NCBI RefSeq assembly: GCF_022846655.1
Contig: NZ_AP025667.1
Coordinates: forward strand, 1,649,001-1,713,000
Origin: Streptomyces seoulensis
GTDB taxonomy: Bacteria; Actinomycetota; Actinomycetes; Streptomycetales; Streptomycetaceae
DNA length: 64,000 bases
Direction: 5' to 3'
A program made the position numbers and the translations under genes. Below, piece after piece: positions 1 through 9,214 of this stretch. The first letter of the stretch is position 1; each line of letters starts with the position of its first letter. The notes beneath the pieces were generated by a model. The model was not told where the DNA came from, did not search any database, and saw only the letters and a program-made list of their open reading frames with translations.

Positions 1-788
1 GTGCGGGGGTCGGCCGCCGGGAAGCGGGCGGAGAGGGCCACCGCGCGGTCGGCCGCCGCGAGCAGCCGGGCGCGGGGCACCTCGGGGCCGCAGGCGTCCG
101 TCAGGTAGCCGAACGCCGCCCGCAGCGGCAGCGCCTGCACCAGCGAGCCGGGCGGCGCGTCCTGGGCGGCCGGCTCGGCGAAGTCGAAGCACTCGCGGTG
201 CGAGCCGTGCCAGAAGGTGGCCAGATAGCGCAGCGCGGCCACATGGCAGCCGTAGTGGTGCGGGGCGCGCCGCACGGCCGCCTCCCACAGCTCCTCGAAG
301 TAGCGGTGGCCCGCGCGGGAGCCGCGCGCGTGGTCCAGCGCGATCCGCCAGGGCACCGGGTCGCGGTCGTCGGCGCGGGCGGCGGCCGTGATCAGCGGGC
401 TGACCTCGCGCAGCAGCCCGGCGCGGTCCGGCGAGGGCCAGGCGCGGTCCACGGCCAACTGGGCGCCGACGAGCAGGACGCCCGGATCGCCGGGATCGGC
501 CGCGCGCCATGCCTCGAACCACTCGGGGCGGGAGCGGGCGAAGGCGGCGAGCCGGGTGGCATAGGCGTCGCGTTCCTCCCACTGGGCCGCCGCGCGGGTG
601 GCCGCGAGCAGGGTGGCGGCGACCGCGAACTCGCCCTGCCCGGCCGCGACCAGGGCGGGGGAGAGGCGGTCGTCGGGCGCGTCGAGGATGACGTCGTCGG
701 CCGGTGCGGGGGAGTCCGGGCGCGAGGCGCGTCGTGTATTCCGGGTGGGGCGGAAGAACGCCGGCAGCAGAACCATGGTGTCGACCAT
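1..788 (-). CDS. Conserved hypothetical protein, 3' end outside window
   Basis: A minus-strand reading frame runs from an ATG at 788 through the left edge without a stop, so the C-terminus is missing. About 262 residues are visible. After a short basic start and a Pro/Ala-rich linker, the protein is alpha-helical in character with many Trp, Arg, Ala and His residues (for example WEERDAYATRLAAF and HYGCHVAALRYLATFW), which suggests a helical-repeat fold. No signal peptide, membrane segment or catalytic motif is visible. Third codon positions are almost all G/C, as in real Streptomyces genes. A second in-frame ATG lies four codons in, at 776, and neither start has a strong ribosome site. I do not recognise the family. 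Confidence 0.6.
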   Translation of the reverse strand, partial: MVDTMVLLPAFFRPTRNTRRASRPDSPAPADDVILDAPDDRLSPALVAAGQGEFAVAATLLAATRAAAQWEERDAYATRLAAFARSRPEWFEAWRAADPGDPGVLLVGAQLAVDRAWPSPDRAGLLREVSPLITAAARADDRDPVPWRIALDHARGSRAGHRYFEELWEAAVRRAPHHYGCHVAALRYLATFWHGSHRECFDFAEPAAQDAPPGSLVQALPLRAAFGYLTDACGPEVPRARLLAAADRAVALSARFPAADPR

Positions 789-940
789 TGAAAGTCCGCA
801 GGTCGCGCCCGCGCCAGAGGGTTCGGGCAACTTGTGGAAGGTTGTACCGCCGAGGGTCAAGGAAGCGCAAAAAGGTAGCTTTTCAACTATTGTCAGGCCC
901 CTGCCAGCACAGCCGACCCGGCCGTCACGGAGCCTCTCCC

Positions 941-1031
941 GTCACACCGGCGCTTCGCGTCGCACTAGCCCCTTAGCGTCGCACCGGCCCCTCCTGTCAC
1001 ACCAGCCCCTCGCATCGCACCGACCCCTCGC
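941..1031. repeat. 18-bp minisatellite, five imperfect units
   Basis: Five adjacent units begin at 941, 959, 978, 996 and 1014 and are 18 bp long, except the second at 19 bp. Each starts GTC or ATC, continues with a short CAC-containing core and ends in CCCCTCGC or a close variant. The array ends directly at the stop codon (1033-1035) of the minus-strand membrane protein gene. It fills much of the 244-nt gap between that gene and the hypothetical gene on its left; the rest of the gap shows nothing recognisable. Confidence 0.75.
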
Positions 1032-1032
1032 G

Positions 1033-2616
1033 TCAGCTCCGTCGCAGCAGTCGCGTGGCCCCCGCCGCCACCGCCGTCGCCAGCACCCAGCCCAGGATGA
1101 TCAGCACCGCCGCCAGCCACGGCCACGCCCCGCGCAGCCGCCACTGGTCCAGTTGCCCCAGGTCGATCACCGGCAGCAGCAGGTCCAGCGTGAGCAGCGC
1201 CGGACTCCACGCCGGACGGTCCAGCAGGTGCGCGGGCGGCGGGTCGGCCTGCGCGAACGCCAGCGTGCCCGCCGCCCACAGCACCGCCATCCACACCGCC
1301 GCCCGGCCCGGCCGGTAGCCGTAGGCGACCGTCCAGTCCTGCGCGTACCCCCACAGCTTCAGCGCCGGGGGCAGCGTCTCGCGGCGCCTGCGGTGCTTGG
1401 CGAGCAGCACCTCGCGGGCGTCCTCGTCCTCCCCGGCCGCGCGCAGCACGGCGGCCAGCCGCTCGTACGGCTCCGGGTGGTACTCGGCGGTCGCCGCCGC
1501 CACCCAGTCCAGCCGGTGGGCCAGCGGGAACGGGCCGCGCGGCACCAGGTTCTCGTACGCGAAGCCGCTCATCTGGAGGTTGCCCGGGTCCGGCCAACTG
1601 CCCGCCTGGTCCACCAGGTTGACTATCCGGGCGCCGGACAGCACCACCCGGCCCGACGGCGGCCGGTCCCCGAGGAAGCGCAGCTCGGGCGTCTGCACCC
1701 GGCGCAGCGACAGCTCCTGGTCGTCGGTGAGCACGAACCGCGCCCCCTCCAGGTCCACCGCGTCCCCGAACCGGCCGTCGTCCAGCCGCATCCCGCCCCG
1801 GCACTCGAACCGCTGCACCCGCGTCCCGCGCGCCGGTGTCGTCCCGGTCAGCAGCGGGCTGCCCACCGCCGCCGGGGTCAGATACAGGGTCCGCTCCACC
1901 GTGAGCTGCGGGGCGTTCAGCGCGAGGCGGGCGTACGGGTTGGACAGCCGGGCCCCGCGCAGGCTCAGCGACACCCCGACCTGGGCGCCGCGCAGCCGCA
2001 GTTCGCCGTACGACTCCAGCATCTCCGCCTGGAGGTCCTGGCCGACCGTCATGCCGTCCGCCGTGAGGGAACGGCCGCTGCGGTCCCGGTGGCACACGGC
2101 CTGGTTGAGCATCAGGTCGGTGCCGATCCGCGCGTCGGTCAGCCGCACGCCGGTACGGAACCGGCAGCGCGCCAGATGCAGATCACCCTCCGTGTGCACC
2201 CGCGCCGCCTCCAGGCGGGGCACCGCGCAGTCCACCAGGCGCACGGTGGTGAAGTGCGCCTCCGGCACCCGGACCTCGTCGTCGAAACGGCAGCCGCGCA
2301 GCTCCACGTACGGCGTGACCGTGCCGCCCGCCAGGTCCACCGTGCCCGTGATCCGCACCCCGGTCAGCTTCAGCGAGGAGACCCGGCCCGCGAGCGCCGG
2401 CGGCCCGTCCAGCAGCAGCCAGCACACCACCCGCGCCCGCACGCTGCGCTCCGGGCCCCAGGGGACGCCGCCGTGCGGATCGTCCACGGCCGCCTCGCCG
2501 CTGCTCAGGTCGTACACACTGCCGTTGCGGAACGCCTGCCACATGCCCGCCTCGGCCGGGGTCAGATCGTCCGGCAGCTCCTCCGCGCCCGGACCCACCG
2601 CCAGTGCCTCGGTCAC
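1033..2616 (-). CDS. Membrane-anchored beta-helix-like protein
   Basis: This 527-aa protein is usually called membrane-associated oxidoreductase in Streptomyces annotation, but no nucleotide-binding or redox motif is visible. Residues about 1-60 are acidic and helical. From about 70 to 360 there are repeated short strands of the type [15 protein letters not shown] and VVLSGARI, as in pentapeptide-like or right-handed beta-helix proteins. The C-terminus (about 425-515) has two or three hydrophobic segments that would anchor it in the membrane. The GTG start at 2616 has a GAGGAG ribosome site a few bases upstream. It is divergent from hisD across 232 nt. Function is unknown; the oxidoreductase label should not be trusted. 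Confidence 0.8.
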   Translation of the reverse strand: MTEALAVGPGAEELPDDLTPAEAGMWQAFRNGSVYDLSSGEAAVDDPHGGVPWGPERSVRARVVCWLLLDGPPALAGRVSSLKLTGVRITGTVDLAGGTVTPYVELRGCRFDDEVRVPEAHFTTVRLVDCAVPRLEAARVHTEGDLHLARCRFRTGVRLTDARIGTDLMLNQAVCHRDRSGRSLTADGMTVGQDLQAEMLESYGELRLRGAQVGVSLSLRGARLSNPYARLALNAPQLTVERTLYLTPAAVGSPLLTGTTPARGTRVQRFECRGGMRLDDGRFGDAVDLEGARFVLTDDQELSLRRVQTPELRFLGDRPPSGRVVLSGARIVNLVDQAGSWPDPGNLQMSGFAYENLVPRGPFPLAHRLDWVAAATAEYHPEPYERLAAVLRAAGEDEDAREVLLAKHRRRRETLPPALKLWGYAQDWTVAYGYRPGRAAVWMAVLWAAGTLAFAQADPPPAHLLDRPAWSPALLTLDLLLPVIDLGQLDQWRLRGAWPWLAAVLIILGWVLATAVAAGATRLLRRS

Positions 2617-2790
2617 CGCGGCTCCTCTCCCGCGAGCCGGTCACGGGCGTCACCGCCCGGCCCGCCGCCCACGTCCGTCCCATCCGTCGTTTCCCGGCTC
2701 ATGCCCGCTGAGTGACGGGTTCGACACACAACGTGAGGGTGAATTCGCGGGTTCCGGCCACTCTCTGTCGCAGCGGTTGTCCCATGCTCT

Positions 2791-2807
2791 GTATCAGCCA
2801 TTGATAC
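2791..2807. promoter_or_regulatory. Inverted repeat upstream of hisD, possible operator
   Basis: The perfect repeat GTATCA-GCCAT-TGATAC has 6-bp arms and a 5-bp spacer. It lies 42-58 bp before the hisD start, just upstream of where the -35 region should be, within the 232-bp divergent intergenic region. The size and position suit a transcription factor site; no regulator is known to me for it. Confidence 0.45.
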
Positions 2808-2835
2808 GCGCGGACGGGGCCCGGCGCCGGTCTGA

Positions 2836-2848
2836 GAGAATTGGGACT
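2836..2848 (+). promoter_or_regulatory. hisD -10 box, leaderless start
   Basis: GAGAAT at 2836-2841 is followed by 7 nt and then the GTG start at 2849. There is no Shine-Dalgarno sequence before that GTG. Spacing fits transcription starting at or beside the first base of the start codon. Confidence 0.5.
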
Positions 2849-4174
2849 GTGATCTCCCGAATCGATCTGCGCGGCGACGCCCTCCCCGAGGGCCCCGCCC
2901 TGCGCGACCTGCTGCCCCGAGCCGACTTCGACGTCTCGGCCGCCCTGGAGAAGGTGCGTCCGATCTGTGAGGCCGTGCATCATCGTGGCGACGCGGCACT
3001 GATCGACTTCGCGGAGAAGTTCGACGGAGTACGGCTGGAATCCGTCCGTGTCCCGGTCCAGGCGCTCACCGACGCGCTGGAGGCCCTCGACCCGGCCGTG
3101 CGCGCGGCCCTGGAGGAGTCCATCCGCCGGGCCCGCATGGTCCACCGCGCCCAGCGCCGCACCACCCACACCACCCAGGTCGTGCCCGGCGGCACCGTGA
3201 CCGAGAAGTGGGTGCCCGTCGACCGGGTCGGGCTGTACGCGCCCGGCGGCCGCTCGGTCTACCCCTCCTCCGTGATCATGAACGTGGTGCCCGCGCAGGA
3301 GGCCGGGGTCGAGTCCATCGCGCTCGCCTCGCCCGCGCAGGCCGAGTTCGACGGCCTCCCGCACCCGACCATCCTCGCGGCCTGCGCCCTGCTCGGCGTG
3401 GACGAGGTGTACGCGGCCGGCGGCGCCACCGCCGTGGCGATGTTCGCCCACGGCACCGAGTCCTGCCCGCCCGCCAACATGGTCACCGGCCCCGGCAACA
3501 TCTGGGTCGCCGCCGCCAAGCGCTACTTCACCGGGAAGATCGGTATCGACGCCGAGGCCGGCCCCACCGAGATCGCCGTCCTCGCCGACGACACCGCCGA
3601 CCCGGTGCACGTCGCCTCCGACCTGATCAGCCAGGCCGAGCACGACCCGCTGGCCGCCGCCGTCCTCGTCACCGACTCCGTGGAGCTGGCCGACGCGGTG
3701 GTGGAGGAGCTGAAGACGCAGGTCGCCGCCACCAAGCACATCGACGACCGGATCGTGCCCGCGCTGAACGGCCAGCAGTCCGCGATCGCCCTCGTGGACG
3801 GTGTCGAGGAGGGCCTGCGGGTGGTCGACGCCTACGGCGCCGAGCACCTGGAGATCCAGACCCGCGACGCCGCCGCCGTCGCCGACCGGGTGCGCAACGC
3901 GGGCGCGGTCTTCATCGGCCCCTGGGCGCCCGTCTCCCTCGGCGACTACGCCGCCGGGTCCAACCACGTGCTGCCCACCGGCGGCTGCGCCTGCCACTCC
4001 TCCGGCCTGTCCGTGCAGTCCTTCCTGCGCGGCATCCACATCGTCGACTACACCGAGGACGCCCTCGCCGAGGTCGCCCACCACGTGGTGACCCTCGCGG
4101 AGGCGGAGGACCTGCCCGCGCACGGCGCGGCCGTCAAGGCCCGGTTCGGGTGGAAGGTGCCGGAGACCACATGA
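2849..4174 (+). CDS. hisD: Histidinol dehydrogenase HisD
   Basis: HisD performs the last two steps of histidine synthesis, oxidising L-histidinol through histidinal to histidine with two NAD+ and a bound zinc. The 441-aa length is normal for the family. Visible signatures are the zinc-ligand motif SQAEHDP near residue 260, the catalytic Glu-His pair in GAEHLEI near 330, and [10 protein letters not shown] and LRGIHIVDY further on. The frame is open far upstream, but real homology begins at the GTG at 2849, which has a -10 box 7 nt before it and so is probably leaderless. It is first in the his operon and its stop overlaps the hisC ATG by 4 nt. Confidence 0.97.
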   Translation: MISRIDLRGDALPEGPALRDLLPRADFDVSAALEKVRPICEAVHHRGDAALIDFAEKFDGVRLESVRVPVQALTDALEALDPAVRAALEESIRRARMVHRAQRRTTHTTQVVPGGTVTEKWVPVDRVGLYAPGGRSVYPSSVIMNVVPAQEAGVESIALASPAQAEFDGLPHPTILAACALLGVDEVYAAGGATAVAMFAHGTESCPPANMVTGPGNIWVAAAKRYFTGKIGIDAEAGPTEIAVLADDTADPVHVASDLISQAEHDPLAAAVLVTDSVELADAVVEELKTQVAATKHIDDRIVPALNGQQSAIALVDGVEEGLRVVDAYGAEHLEIQTRDAAAVADRVRNAGAVFIGPWAPVSLGDYAAGSNHVLPTGGCACHSSGLSVQSFLRGIHIVDYTEDALAEVAHHVVTLAEAEDLPAHGAAVKARFGWKVPETT

Positions 4175-5277
4175 GCGGCATCGACGACCTTCCGGTACGG
4201 GACGAACTGCGCGGCAAGTCGCCGTACGGCGCACCCCAGTTGGACGTCCCCGTCCGGCTGAACACCAACGAGAACCCCTACCCGCTGCCCGAGGCGCTGG
4301 TCGAGCGGATCGCGGAGCGGGTGCGCGAGGCCGCGCGGAACCTGAACCGCTACCCCGACCGGGACGCGGTCCAGCTCCGCACGGAACTGGCCGGATACCT
4401 CACCACCACCGGGCGCCACCCCCTCGGTCTCGAGAACGTCTGGGCGGCCAACGGCTCCAACGAGGTCATCCAGCAGCTTCTGCAGACCTTCGGCGGCCCC
4501 GGCCGCACCGCGATCGGCTTCGAGCCGTCGTACTCGATGCACGCGCTGATCGCGCGCGGCACCGGTACCGGCTGGATCTCCGGGCCGCGCGGCGCGGACT
4601 TCACCATCGACCTGCCCGCCGCCGAGCGCGCCATCGCCGAGCACCGGCCCGACGTCGTCTTCATCACCACCCCCAACAACCCCACCGGCAACGCCGTCCC
4701 GCCCGAGACGGTCCTCGCGCTGTACGAGGCCGCGCAGGCGGCGAAGCCGTCCATGGTGGTCGTGGACGAGGCGTACATCGAGTTCAGCCACGGCGACTCC
4801 CTGCTGCCGCTGCTGGAAGGCCGCCCCCACCTGGTGGTCTCACGGACCATGTCCAAGGCGTTCGGCGCCGCCGGACTGCGCCTCGGCTACCTGGCAGCCG
4901 ACCCCGCCGTGGTCGACGCCGTCCAGTTGGTCCGGCTGCCCTACCACCTGAGCGCCATCACCCAGGCGACCGCGCTGGCCGCGCTGGAGCACACCGACAC
5001 GCTGCTCGGCTACGTCGAGCAGCTCAAGGCCGAGCGGGACCGCCTCGTCGCCGAACTGCGCGCCATCGGCTACGACGTGATCGAGTCCGACGCCAACTTC
5101 GTGCAGTTCGGCCGCTTCGAGGACACCCATGGCGCCTGGCAGCGCATCCTCGACCGCGGAGTGCTGGTCCGGGACAACGGCGTGCCCGGCTGGCTGCGGG
5201 TGTCCGCCGGAACCCCCGAAGAGAACGACGCGTTCCTCGACGCGGTACGGGACTTGAAGAAGGAGCTTGACGCATGA
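4171..5277 (+). CDS. hisC: Histidinol-phosphate aminotransferase HisC
   Basis: This is a PLP fold-type I aminotransferase that converts imidazole acetol-phosphate and glutamate to histidinol-phosphate. The protein is 368 aa, the usual size. It shows the N-terminal [11 protein letters not shown] motif near residue 27, the TPNNPTGN motif near 167, and the PLP-lysine motif [14 protein letters not shown] with the lysine near 229. The ATG overlaps the hisD stop and the gene's own stop overlaps the hisB ATG by 4 nt, so translation of the three genes is coupled. Confidence 0.97.
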   Translation: MSGIDDLPVRDELRGKSPYGAPQLDVPVRLNTNENPYPLPEALVERIAERVREAARNLNRYPDRDAVQLRTELAGYLTTTGRHPLGLENVWAANGSNEVIQQLLQTFGGPGRTAIGFEPSYSMHALIARGTGTGWISGPRGADFTIDLPAAERAIAEHRPDVVFITTPNNPTGNAVPPETVLALYEAAQAAKPSMVVVDEAYIEFSHGDSLLPLLEGRPHLVVSRTMSKAFGAAGLRLGYLAADPAVVDAVQLVRLPYHLSAITQATALAALEHTDTLLGYVEQLKAERDRLVAELRAIGYDVIESDANFVQFGRFEDTHGAWQRILDRGVLVRDNGVPGWLRVSAGTPEENDAFLDAVRDLKKELDA

Positions 5278-5867
5278 GCCGCACAGGACGCGTGCAGCGC
5301 ACCACCAAGGAGACCTCGGTCCTCGTCGAGATCGACCTCGACGGCACCGGCAAGACCGACATCGCCACCGGCGTCGGCTTCTACGACCACATGCTCGACC
5401 AGCTCGGCCGGCACGGTCTGTTCGACCTCACCGTGAAGACCGACGGCGACCTGCACATCGACACCCACCACACCATCGAGGACACCGCCCTCGCGCTCGG
5501 CGCCGCCTTCAAGCAGGCGCTCGGCGACAAGGTGGGCATCTACCGCTTCGGCAACTGCACGGTCCCGCTGGACGAGTCCCTCGCCCAGGTCACCGTCGAC
5601 CTCTCCGGCCGCCCCTACCTCGTGCACACCGAGCCCGAGAAGATGGCGCCGATGATCGGCGAGTACGACACCACGATGACCCGGCACATCCTGGAGTCCT
5701 TCGTCGCCCAGGCGCAGATCGCGCTGCACGTGCACGTGCCGTACGGGCGCAACGCGCACCACATCGTGGAGTGCCAGTTCAAGGCCCTCGCCCGCGCCCT
5801 GCGCTACGCGAGCGAGCGCGACCCGCGCGCCGCCGGCATCCTCCCCTCCACGAAGGGCGCGCTGTAA
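5274..5867 (+). CDS. hisB: Imidazoleglycerol-phosphate dehydratase HisB
   Basis: HisB dehydrates imidazole glycerol phosphate to imidazole acetol phosphate using two manganese ions. The 197-aa protein is the monofunctional form, without the phosphatase domain fused in enterobacteria. The metal-binding histidine motifs are visible: [12 protein letters not shown] and [12 protein letters not shown] in the first half, and [10 protein letters not shown] with its following partner in the second. The protein ends LPSTKGAL, typical for the family. It is translationally coupled to hisC. Confidence 0.97.
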   Translation: MSRTGRVQRTTKETSVLVEIDLDGTGKTDIATGVGFYDHMLDQLGRHGLFDLTVKTDGDLHIDTHHTIEDTALALGAAFKQALGDKVGIYRFGNCTVPLDESLAQVTVDLSGRPYLVHTEPEKMAPMIGEYDTTMTRHILESFVAQAQIALHVHVPYGRNAHHIVECQFKALARALRYASERDPRAAGILPSTKGAL

Positions 5868-5872
5868 ATCCC

Positions 5873-6037
5873 ATGACCGGTCTGTCCACCATCCTGATCG
5901 TCGTCGGCCTCTTCCTGGTCGGCGGCATCATCTCCTTCGTCAAGCAGAAGATGCCCACCAGCCTGATCGTGCTGGTGTCCATCGGTGCGGCCATGTGCCT
6001 GGTCGCGGGCGTCATGCGGCTGGGGGTGTGGAGTTGA
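5873..6037 (+). CDS. 54-aa membrane protein within the his operon
   Basis: This short gene encodes two hydrophobic helices, about residues 5-22 and 31-49, separated by a basic turn containing FVKQKMPTS. It starts 5 nt after hisB and its stop TGA overlaps the hisH start region, so it is cotranscribed and very likely translated. Third positions are G/C rich. It has no known domain. Its place between enzymes of a cytoplasmic pathway is unexplained; it could be a membrane tether or simply a conserved passenger. Confidence 0.75.
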   Translation: MTGLSTILIVVGLFLVGGIISFVKQKMPTSLIVLVSIGAAMCLVAGVMRLGVWS

Positions 6038-6675
6038 GCGACGTGAAGAAGGTCGTGGTCTTCGACTACGGCTTCGGCAACGTCCGGTCCGCCGAGCGCG
6101 CGCTGGCCCGCGTGGGCGCCGAGGTGGAGATCACCCGCGACTTCGACAAGGCGATGAACGCCGACGGCCTGCTGGTGCCGGGCGTCGGCGCGTTCGCCGC
6201 CTGCATGACCGGCCTGCGCGAGGCCCGCGGCGACTGGGTCGTCGACCGGCGCCTGGCGGGCGGCCGCCCGGTGCTCGGCATCTGCGTCGGCATGCAGATC
6301 CTGTTCGCGCGCGGCATCGAGCACGGTGTCGAGACCGAGGGCCTGGACGAGTGGCCCGGCACGGTCGGCCCGCTGAAGGCCGACGTCGTGCCCCACATGG
6401 GCTGGAACACCGTCGACGCCCCGGCCGACTCACGGCTGTTCGCGGGCCTGGACCCCGAGGACCGCTTCTACTTCGTGCACTCCTACGCGGTGCAGGACTG
6501 GGACTTCGAGCAGCTCAACGCGGCCATGATTCCGCCCGCGGTGACCTGGTCGACCTACGGCGGGCCGTTCGTGGCCGCCGTGGAGAACGGCGCCCTGTCC
6601 GCCACCCAGTTCCACCCCGAGAAGTCCGGCGACGCCGGTGCCCAGCTCCTCACCAACTGGATCGGAACCCTCTAA
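6028..6675 (+). CDS. hisH: Imidazole glycerol phosphate synthase, glutaminase subunit HisH
   Basis: HisH is a class I glutamine amidotransferase that releases ammonia and channels it to HisF. The nucleophile motif GICVGMQ has the cysteine near residue 86. The catalytic His and Glu lie in QFHPEKSG near 196-198. The frame is open upstream, but homology begins at [13 protein letters not shown]. The GTG at 6028 and the TTG at 6034 are both possible starts; GGGGG at 6022-6026 is better spaced for the TTG. The start overlaps the end of the small membrane protein gene. Confidence 0.95.
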   Translation: MELSDVKKVVVFDYGFGNVRSAERALARVGAEVEITRDFDKAMNADGLLVPGVGAFAACMTGLREARGDWVVDRRLAGGRPVLGICVGMQILFARGIEHGVETEGLDEWPGTVGPLKADVVPHMGWNTVDAPADSRLFAGLDPEDRFYFVHSYAVQDWDFEQLNAAMIPPAVTWSTYGGPFVAAVENGALSATQFHPEKSGDAGAQLLTNWIGTL

Positions 6676-6679
6676 GACC

Positions 6680-7405
6680 ATGGCCAAGCTCGAACTGCTC
6701 CCCGCCGTCGACGTCCGCGACGGCCAGGCCGTCCGCCTCGTGCACGGCGAGTCCGGCTCCGAGACCTCCTACGGTTCCCCGCTGGAGGCGGCCCTCGCCT
6801 GGCAGCGCGCGGGCGCCGAGTGGCTGCATCTGGTCGACCTGGACGCCGCGTTCGGCACCGGTGACAACCGGGCGCTGATCGCCGAGGTCGCGGAGGCGAT
6901 GGACATCAAGGTGGAGCTGTCCGGCGGCATCCGCGACGACGACACCCTCGCCGCCGCCCTCGCCACCGGCTGCACCCGCGTCAACCTCGGCACCGCGGCC
7001 CTGGAGACCCCCGAGTGGGTCGCCAAGGTCATCGCCGAGCACGGCGACAAGATCGCGGTCGGCCTCGACGTCCGCGGCACCACGCTGCGCGGCCGGGGCT
7101 GGACCCGCGACGGCGGCGACCTGTACGAGACGCTGGCCCGCCTGGACCGGGAGGGCTGCGCCCGCTACGTCGTCACCGACATCGCCAAGGACGGCACCCT
7201 CCAGGGCCCCAACCTGGAGCTGCTGAAGAACGTCTGCGCGGCCACCGACCGCCCGGTCGTCGCCTCCGGCGGCGTCTCCTCGCTGGACGACCTGCGCGCC
7301 ATCGCCGACCTGGTGCCCGACGGCGTCGAGGGCTCCATCGTCGGCAAGGCGCTGTACGCCAAGGCGTTCACCCTGGAAGAGGCCCTCGCGGCGGTGTCCC
7401 GGTGA
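6680..7405 (+). CDS. priA: Bifunctional HisA/TrpF isomerase PriA
   Basis: This 241-aa TIM barrel isomerises ProFAR to PRFAR in histidine synthesis. In Streptomyces and other actinobacteria the same enzyme also isomerises phosphoribosylanthranilate in tryptophan synthesis, and is named PriA. The catalytic aspartates are visible in [15 protein letters not shown] near residue 11 and [11 protein letters not shown] near 171. The phosphate-binding SGGIRDD and [11 protein letters not shown] motifs are present. No separate trpF occurs in the window although trpE, trpC, trpB and trpA do, which agrees with the dual role. The dual role itself is family knowledge, not visible in the sequence. Confidence 0.93.
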   Translation: MAKLELLPAVDVRDGQAVRLVHGESGSETSYGSPLEAALAWQRAGAEWLHLVDLDAAFGTGDNRALIAEVAEAMDIKVELSGGIRDDDTLAAALATGCTRVNLGTAALETPEWVAKVIAEHGDKIAVGLDVRGTTLRGRGWTRDGGDLYETLARLDREGCARYVVTDIAKDGTLQGPNLELLKNVCAATDRPVVASGGVSSLDDLRAIADLVPDGVEGSIVGKALYAKAFTLEEALAAVSR

Positions 7406-7797
7406 GCGACGTCCGCCGGGTGGGCACGGGCGCGCCCTGGGAGGACCAGTTCGGCTACTCCCGCGCCGTGGAGCTGCCGGGCGGCCTGGTACTGGTATCG
7501 GGCTGCACCTCCATCGTGGACGGCCAGATCGCCGGGGGCGGCCCGTACGAGCAGGCCGTCAACGCCTTCGGCGTCGCCCTGAGCGCGCTGGAGCAGGTGG
7601 GCCTCGGCCGTGACGACGTGGTGCGCACCCGTATGTACATCACCCACGCACGGGACGTGGAGGAGGTCGGGCGCGCCCACAAGGAGCTGTTCGACACCGT
7701 CCGGCCCGCCGCATCGATGATCATCGTCTCCGGTTTCGTGGACCCCAGCCTGGTCGTCGAGATCGAGGTGGAGGCGTTCCGAGGAGTGCCCGCATGA
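7402..7797 (+). CDS. RidA family protein
   Basis: This 131-aa protein has the RidA (YjgF/YER057c/UK114) fold, marked by [14 protein letters not shown] near residue 30, [21 protein letters not shown] near 75, and [24 protein letters not shown] at the end (quoted in parts of one segment). RidA enzymes hydrolyse reactive enamine and imine intermediates released by PLP enzymes. The canonical ligand-binding arginine would fall in the RTRMYI segment. The GTG start overlaps the priA stop, and the stop overlaps the hisF ATG, so the gene is locked between two his genes. Its substrate there is not known. Confidence 0.88.
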   Translation: MSDVRRVGTGAPWEDQFGYSRAVELPGGLVLVSGCTSIVDGQIAGGGPYEQAVNAFGVALSALEQVGLGRDDVVRTRMYITHARDVEEVGRAHKELFDTVRPAASMIIVSGFVDPSLVVEIEVEAFRGVPA

Positions 7798-8549
7798 CCC
7801 TGGCCGTACGAGTGATCCCCTGCCTGGACGTGGACAACGGCCGGGTCGTCAAGGGCGTCAACTTCCAGAACCTGCGTGACGCGGGCGACCCGGTGGAGAT
7901 GGCCAAGGTCTACGACGCCGAGGGCGCCGACGAGCTGACCTTCCTGGACATCACCGCCTCCTCCGGCGACCGGGAGACCACCTACGACGTGGTGCGCCGC
8001 ACCGCCGAGCAGGTCTTCATCCCGCTCACCGTGGGCGGCGGCGTCCGCACCGCCGAGGACGTGGACAAGCTGCTGCGCGCGGGCGCCGACAAGGTGGGCG
8101 TCAACACGGCCGCCATCGCCCGCCCCGACCTCATCCGGGAGATCGCCGAGCGGTTCGGCCGCCAGGTGCTGGTCCTCTCGGTGGACGCCCGGCGCACCCC
8201 TTCCGGCTCCTTCGAGGTCACCACCCACGGCGGCCGCAAGGGCACCGGTATCGACGCGGTCGAGTGGGCGCACCGGGCCGCCGAGCTGGGCGCGGGCGAG
8301 ATCCTGCTCAACTCGATGGACGCGGACGGCACCAAGGACGGCTACGACCTCGACATGCTCGCGGCCGTCCGGGAGCACGTCTCCGTCCCGGTGATCGCCT
8401 CGGGCGGCGCGGGCGCGCTCTCGCACTTCGCGCCCGCCGTCGCGGCCGGTGCGGACGCGGTCCTGGCCGCCTCCGTCTTCCACTTCGGCGACCTCCGCAT
8501 CGGCGAGGTCAAGCAGAGCCTGCGCGAGGCCGGCCACCCGGTCCGCTGA
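7794..8549 (+). CDS. hisF: Imidazole glycerol phosphate synthase, cyclase subunit HisF
   Basis: HisF uses ammonia from HisH to cyclise PRFAR to imidazole glycerol phosphate and AICAR. It is a 251-aa TIM barrel of standard length. The two catalytic aspartates sit in [14 protein letters not shown] near residue 11 and VLSVDARR near 130, and the phosphate-binding [12 protein letters not shown] and [12 protein letters not shown] motifs are present. It is the last gene of the his operon and ends 10 nt before a large palindrome. Confidence 0.97.
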   Translation: MTLAVRVIPCLDVDNGRVVKGVNFQNLRDAGDPVEMAKVYDAEGADELTFLDITASSGDRETTYDVVRRTAEQVFIPLTVGGGVRTAEDVDKLLRAGADKVGVNTAAIARPDLIREIAERFGRQVLVLSVDARRTPSGSFEVTTHGGRKGTGIDAVEWAHRAAELGAGEILLNSMDADGTKDGYDLDMLAAVREHVSVPVIASGGAGALSHFAPAVAAGADAVLAASVFHFGDLRIGEVKQSLREAGHPVR

Positions 8550-8559
8550 CACCGCGCAC

Positions 8560-8611
8560 GATACGAAAGGAAAGTTGCGCAAGAAATGTTGTGCAACTTT
8601 CCTTTCGTATC
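8560..8611. promoter_or_regulatory. 52-bp inverted repeat between hisF and arsR-type gene
   Basis: Two perfectly complementary 19-bp arms (8560-8578 and 8593-8611) flank a 14-nt centre. The arms read GATACGAAAGGAAAGTTGC and its reverse complement. Inside are two near-identical half-palindromes, TTGCGCAA at 8575-8582 and TTGTGCAA at 8589-8596, 14 nt apart. It ends 12 nt before the regulator's start codon, so it is a likely autoregulatory operator. As RNA it could also fold and end the his transcript, though no T-run follows. Confidence 0.7.
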
Positions 8612-8623
8612 TACGGTGTGGGC

Positions 8624-9214
8624 ATGCCGGACAAGGAGCGGGACCTCCCGATCACGGACGTGGGCACGCTGAAGGCGCTCGCCCACCCGTTGCGGATGAA
8701 GCTGTACCGCGCGCTGTGCGTCGCCGGCCGGGCGACCGCCTCCCAGCTCGCCGAGCAGGCGGGCGAAGCGGTCTCGCTCGTCAGCTACCACCTGCGCAGG
8801 CTCGCGGAGCACGGGCTCATCGAGGACTCGGCGGCCCAGGGCGCCGACGGCCGCGAGCGCTGGTGGCAACCCGCCTCGGCGGGGATCAGCGTCCGCGACC
8901 GGGACTTCCGGGACGCACCCGAGAAGGCCGCCGCCCACCTGGCGGCCACCCGGCTCTTCCACGAGCAGCGCGCCGAGATGTACCGCCGCTACCTGGACGA
9001 GCGGCCCACCTGGAGCGCCGAGTGGAACGCGGCCGCCCCCGACAGCGAGTCCCTGCTCCGGCTGACCGCCGGGGAGCTGGACGACCTACGCGCGGAACTG
9101 ACCGCGCTGGCCAGGAAGTACGACGAGAAGGGACGGGCCGCCGTGGCCGCCGGAGACACCGAGGGACGCGAACACGTCGCCCTCCACATGTACGGGTTCC
9201 CCTTCCGTGGCTGA
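8624..9214 (+). CDS. ArsR-type winged-helix transcriptional regulator
   Basis: This 196-aa protein has an N-terminal winged helix-turn-helix: ALAHPLRMKLYRAL near residue 16, then ATASQLAEQAGEAVSLVSYH as the recognition region near 38-57, then a wing containing RERWWQP. The C-terminal half is a charged helical region probably used for dimerisation. It lacks the metal-binding ELCVC motif of true ArsR sensors, so it is more likely a small-molecule sensor. Its stop overlaps the exporter start. The 19-bp-arm palindrome just upstream is its probable binding site. Confidence 0.88.
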   Translation: MPDKERDLPITDVGTLKALAHPLRMKLYRALCVAGRATASQLAEQAGEAVSLVSYHLRRLAEHGLIEDSAAQGADGRERWWQPASAGISVRDRDFRDAPEKAAAHLAATRLFHEQRAEMYRRYLDERPTWSAEWNAAAPDSESLLRLTAGELDDLRAELTALARKYDEKGRAAVAAGDTEGREHVALHMYGFPFRG

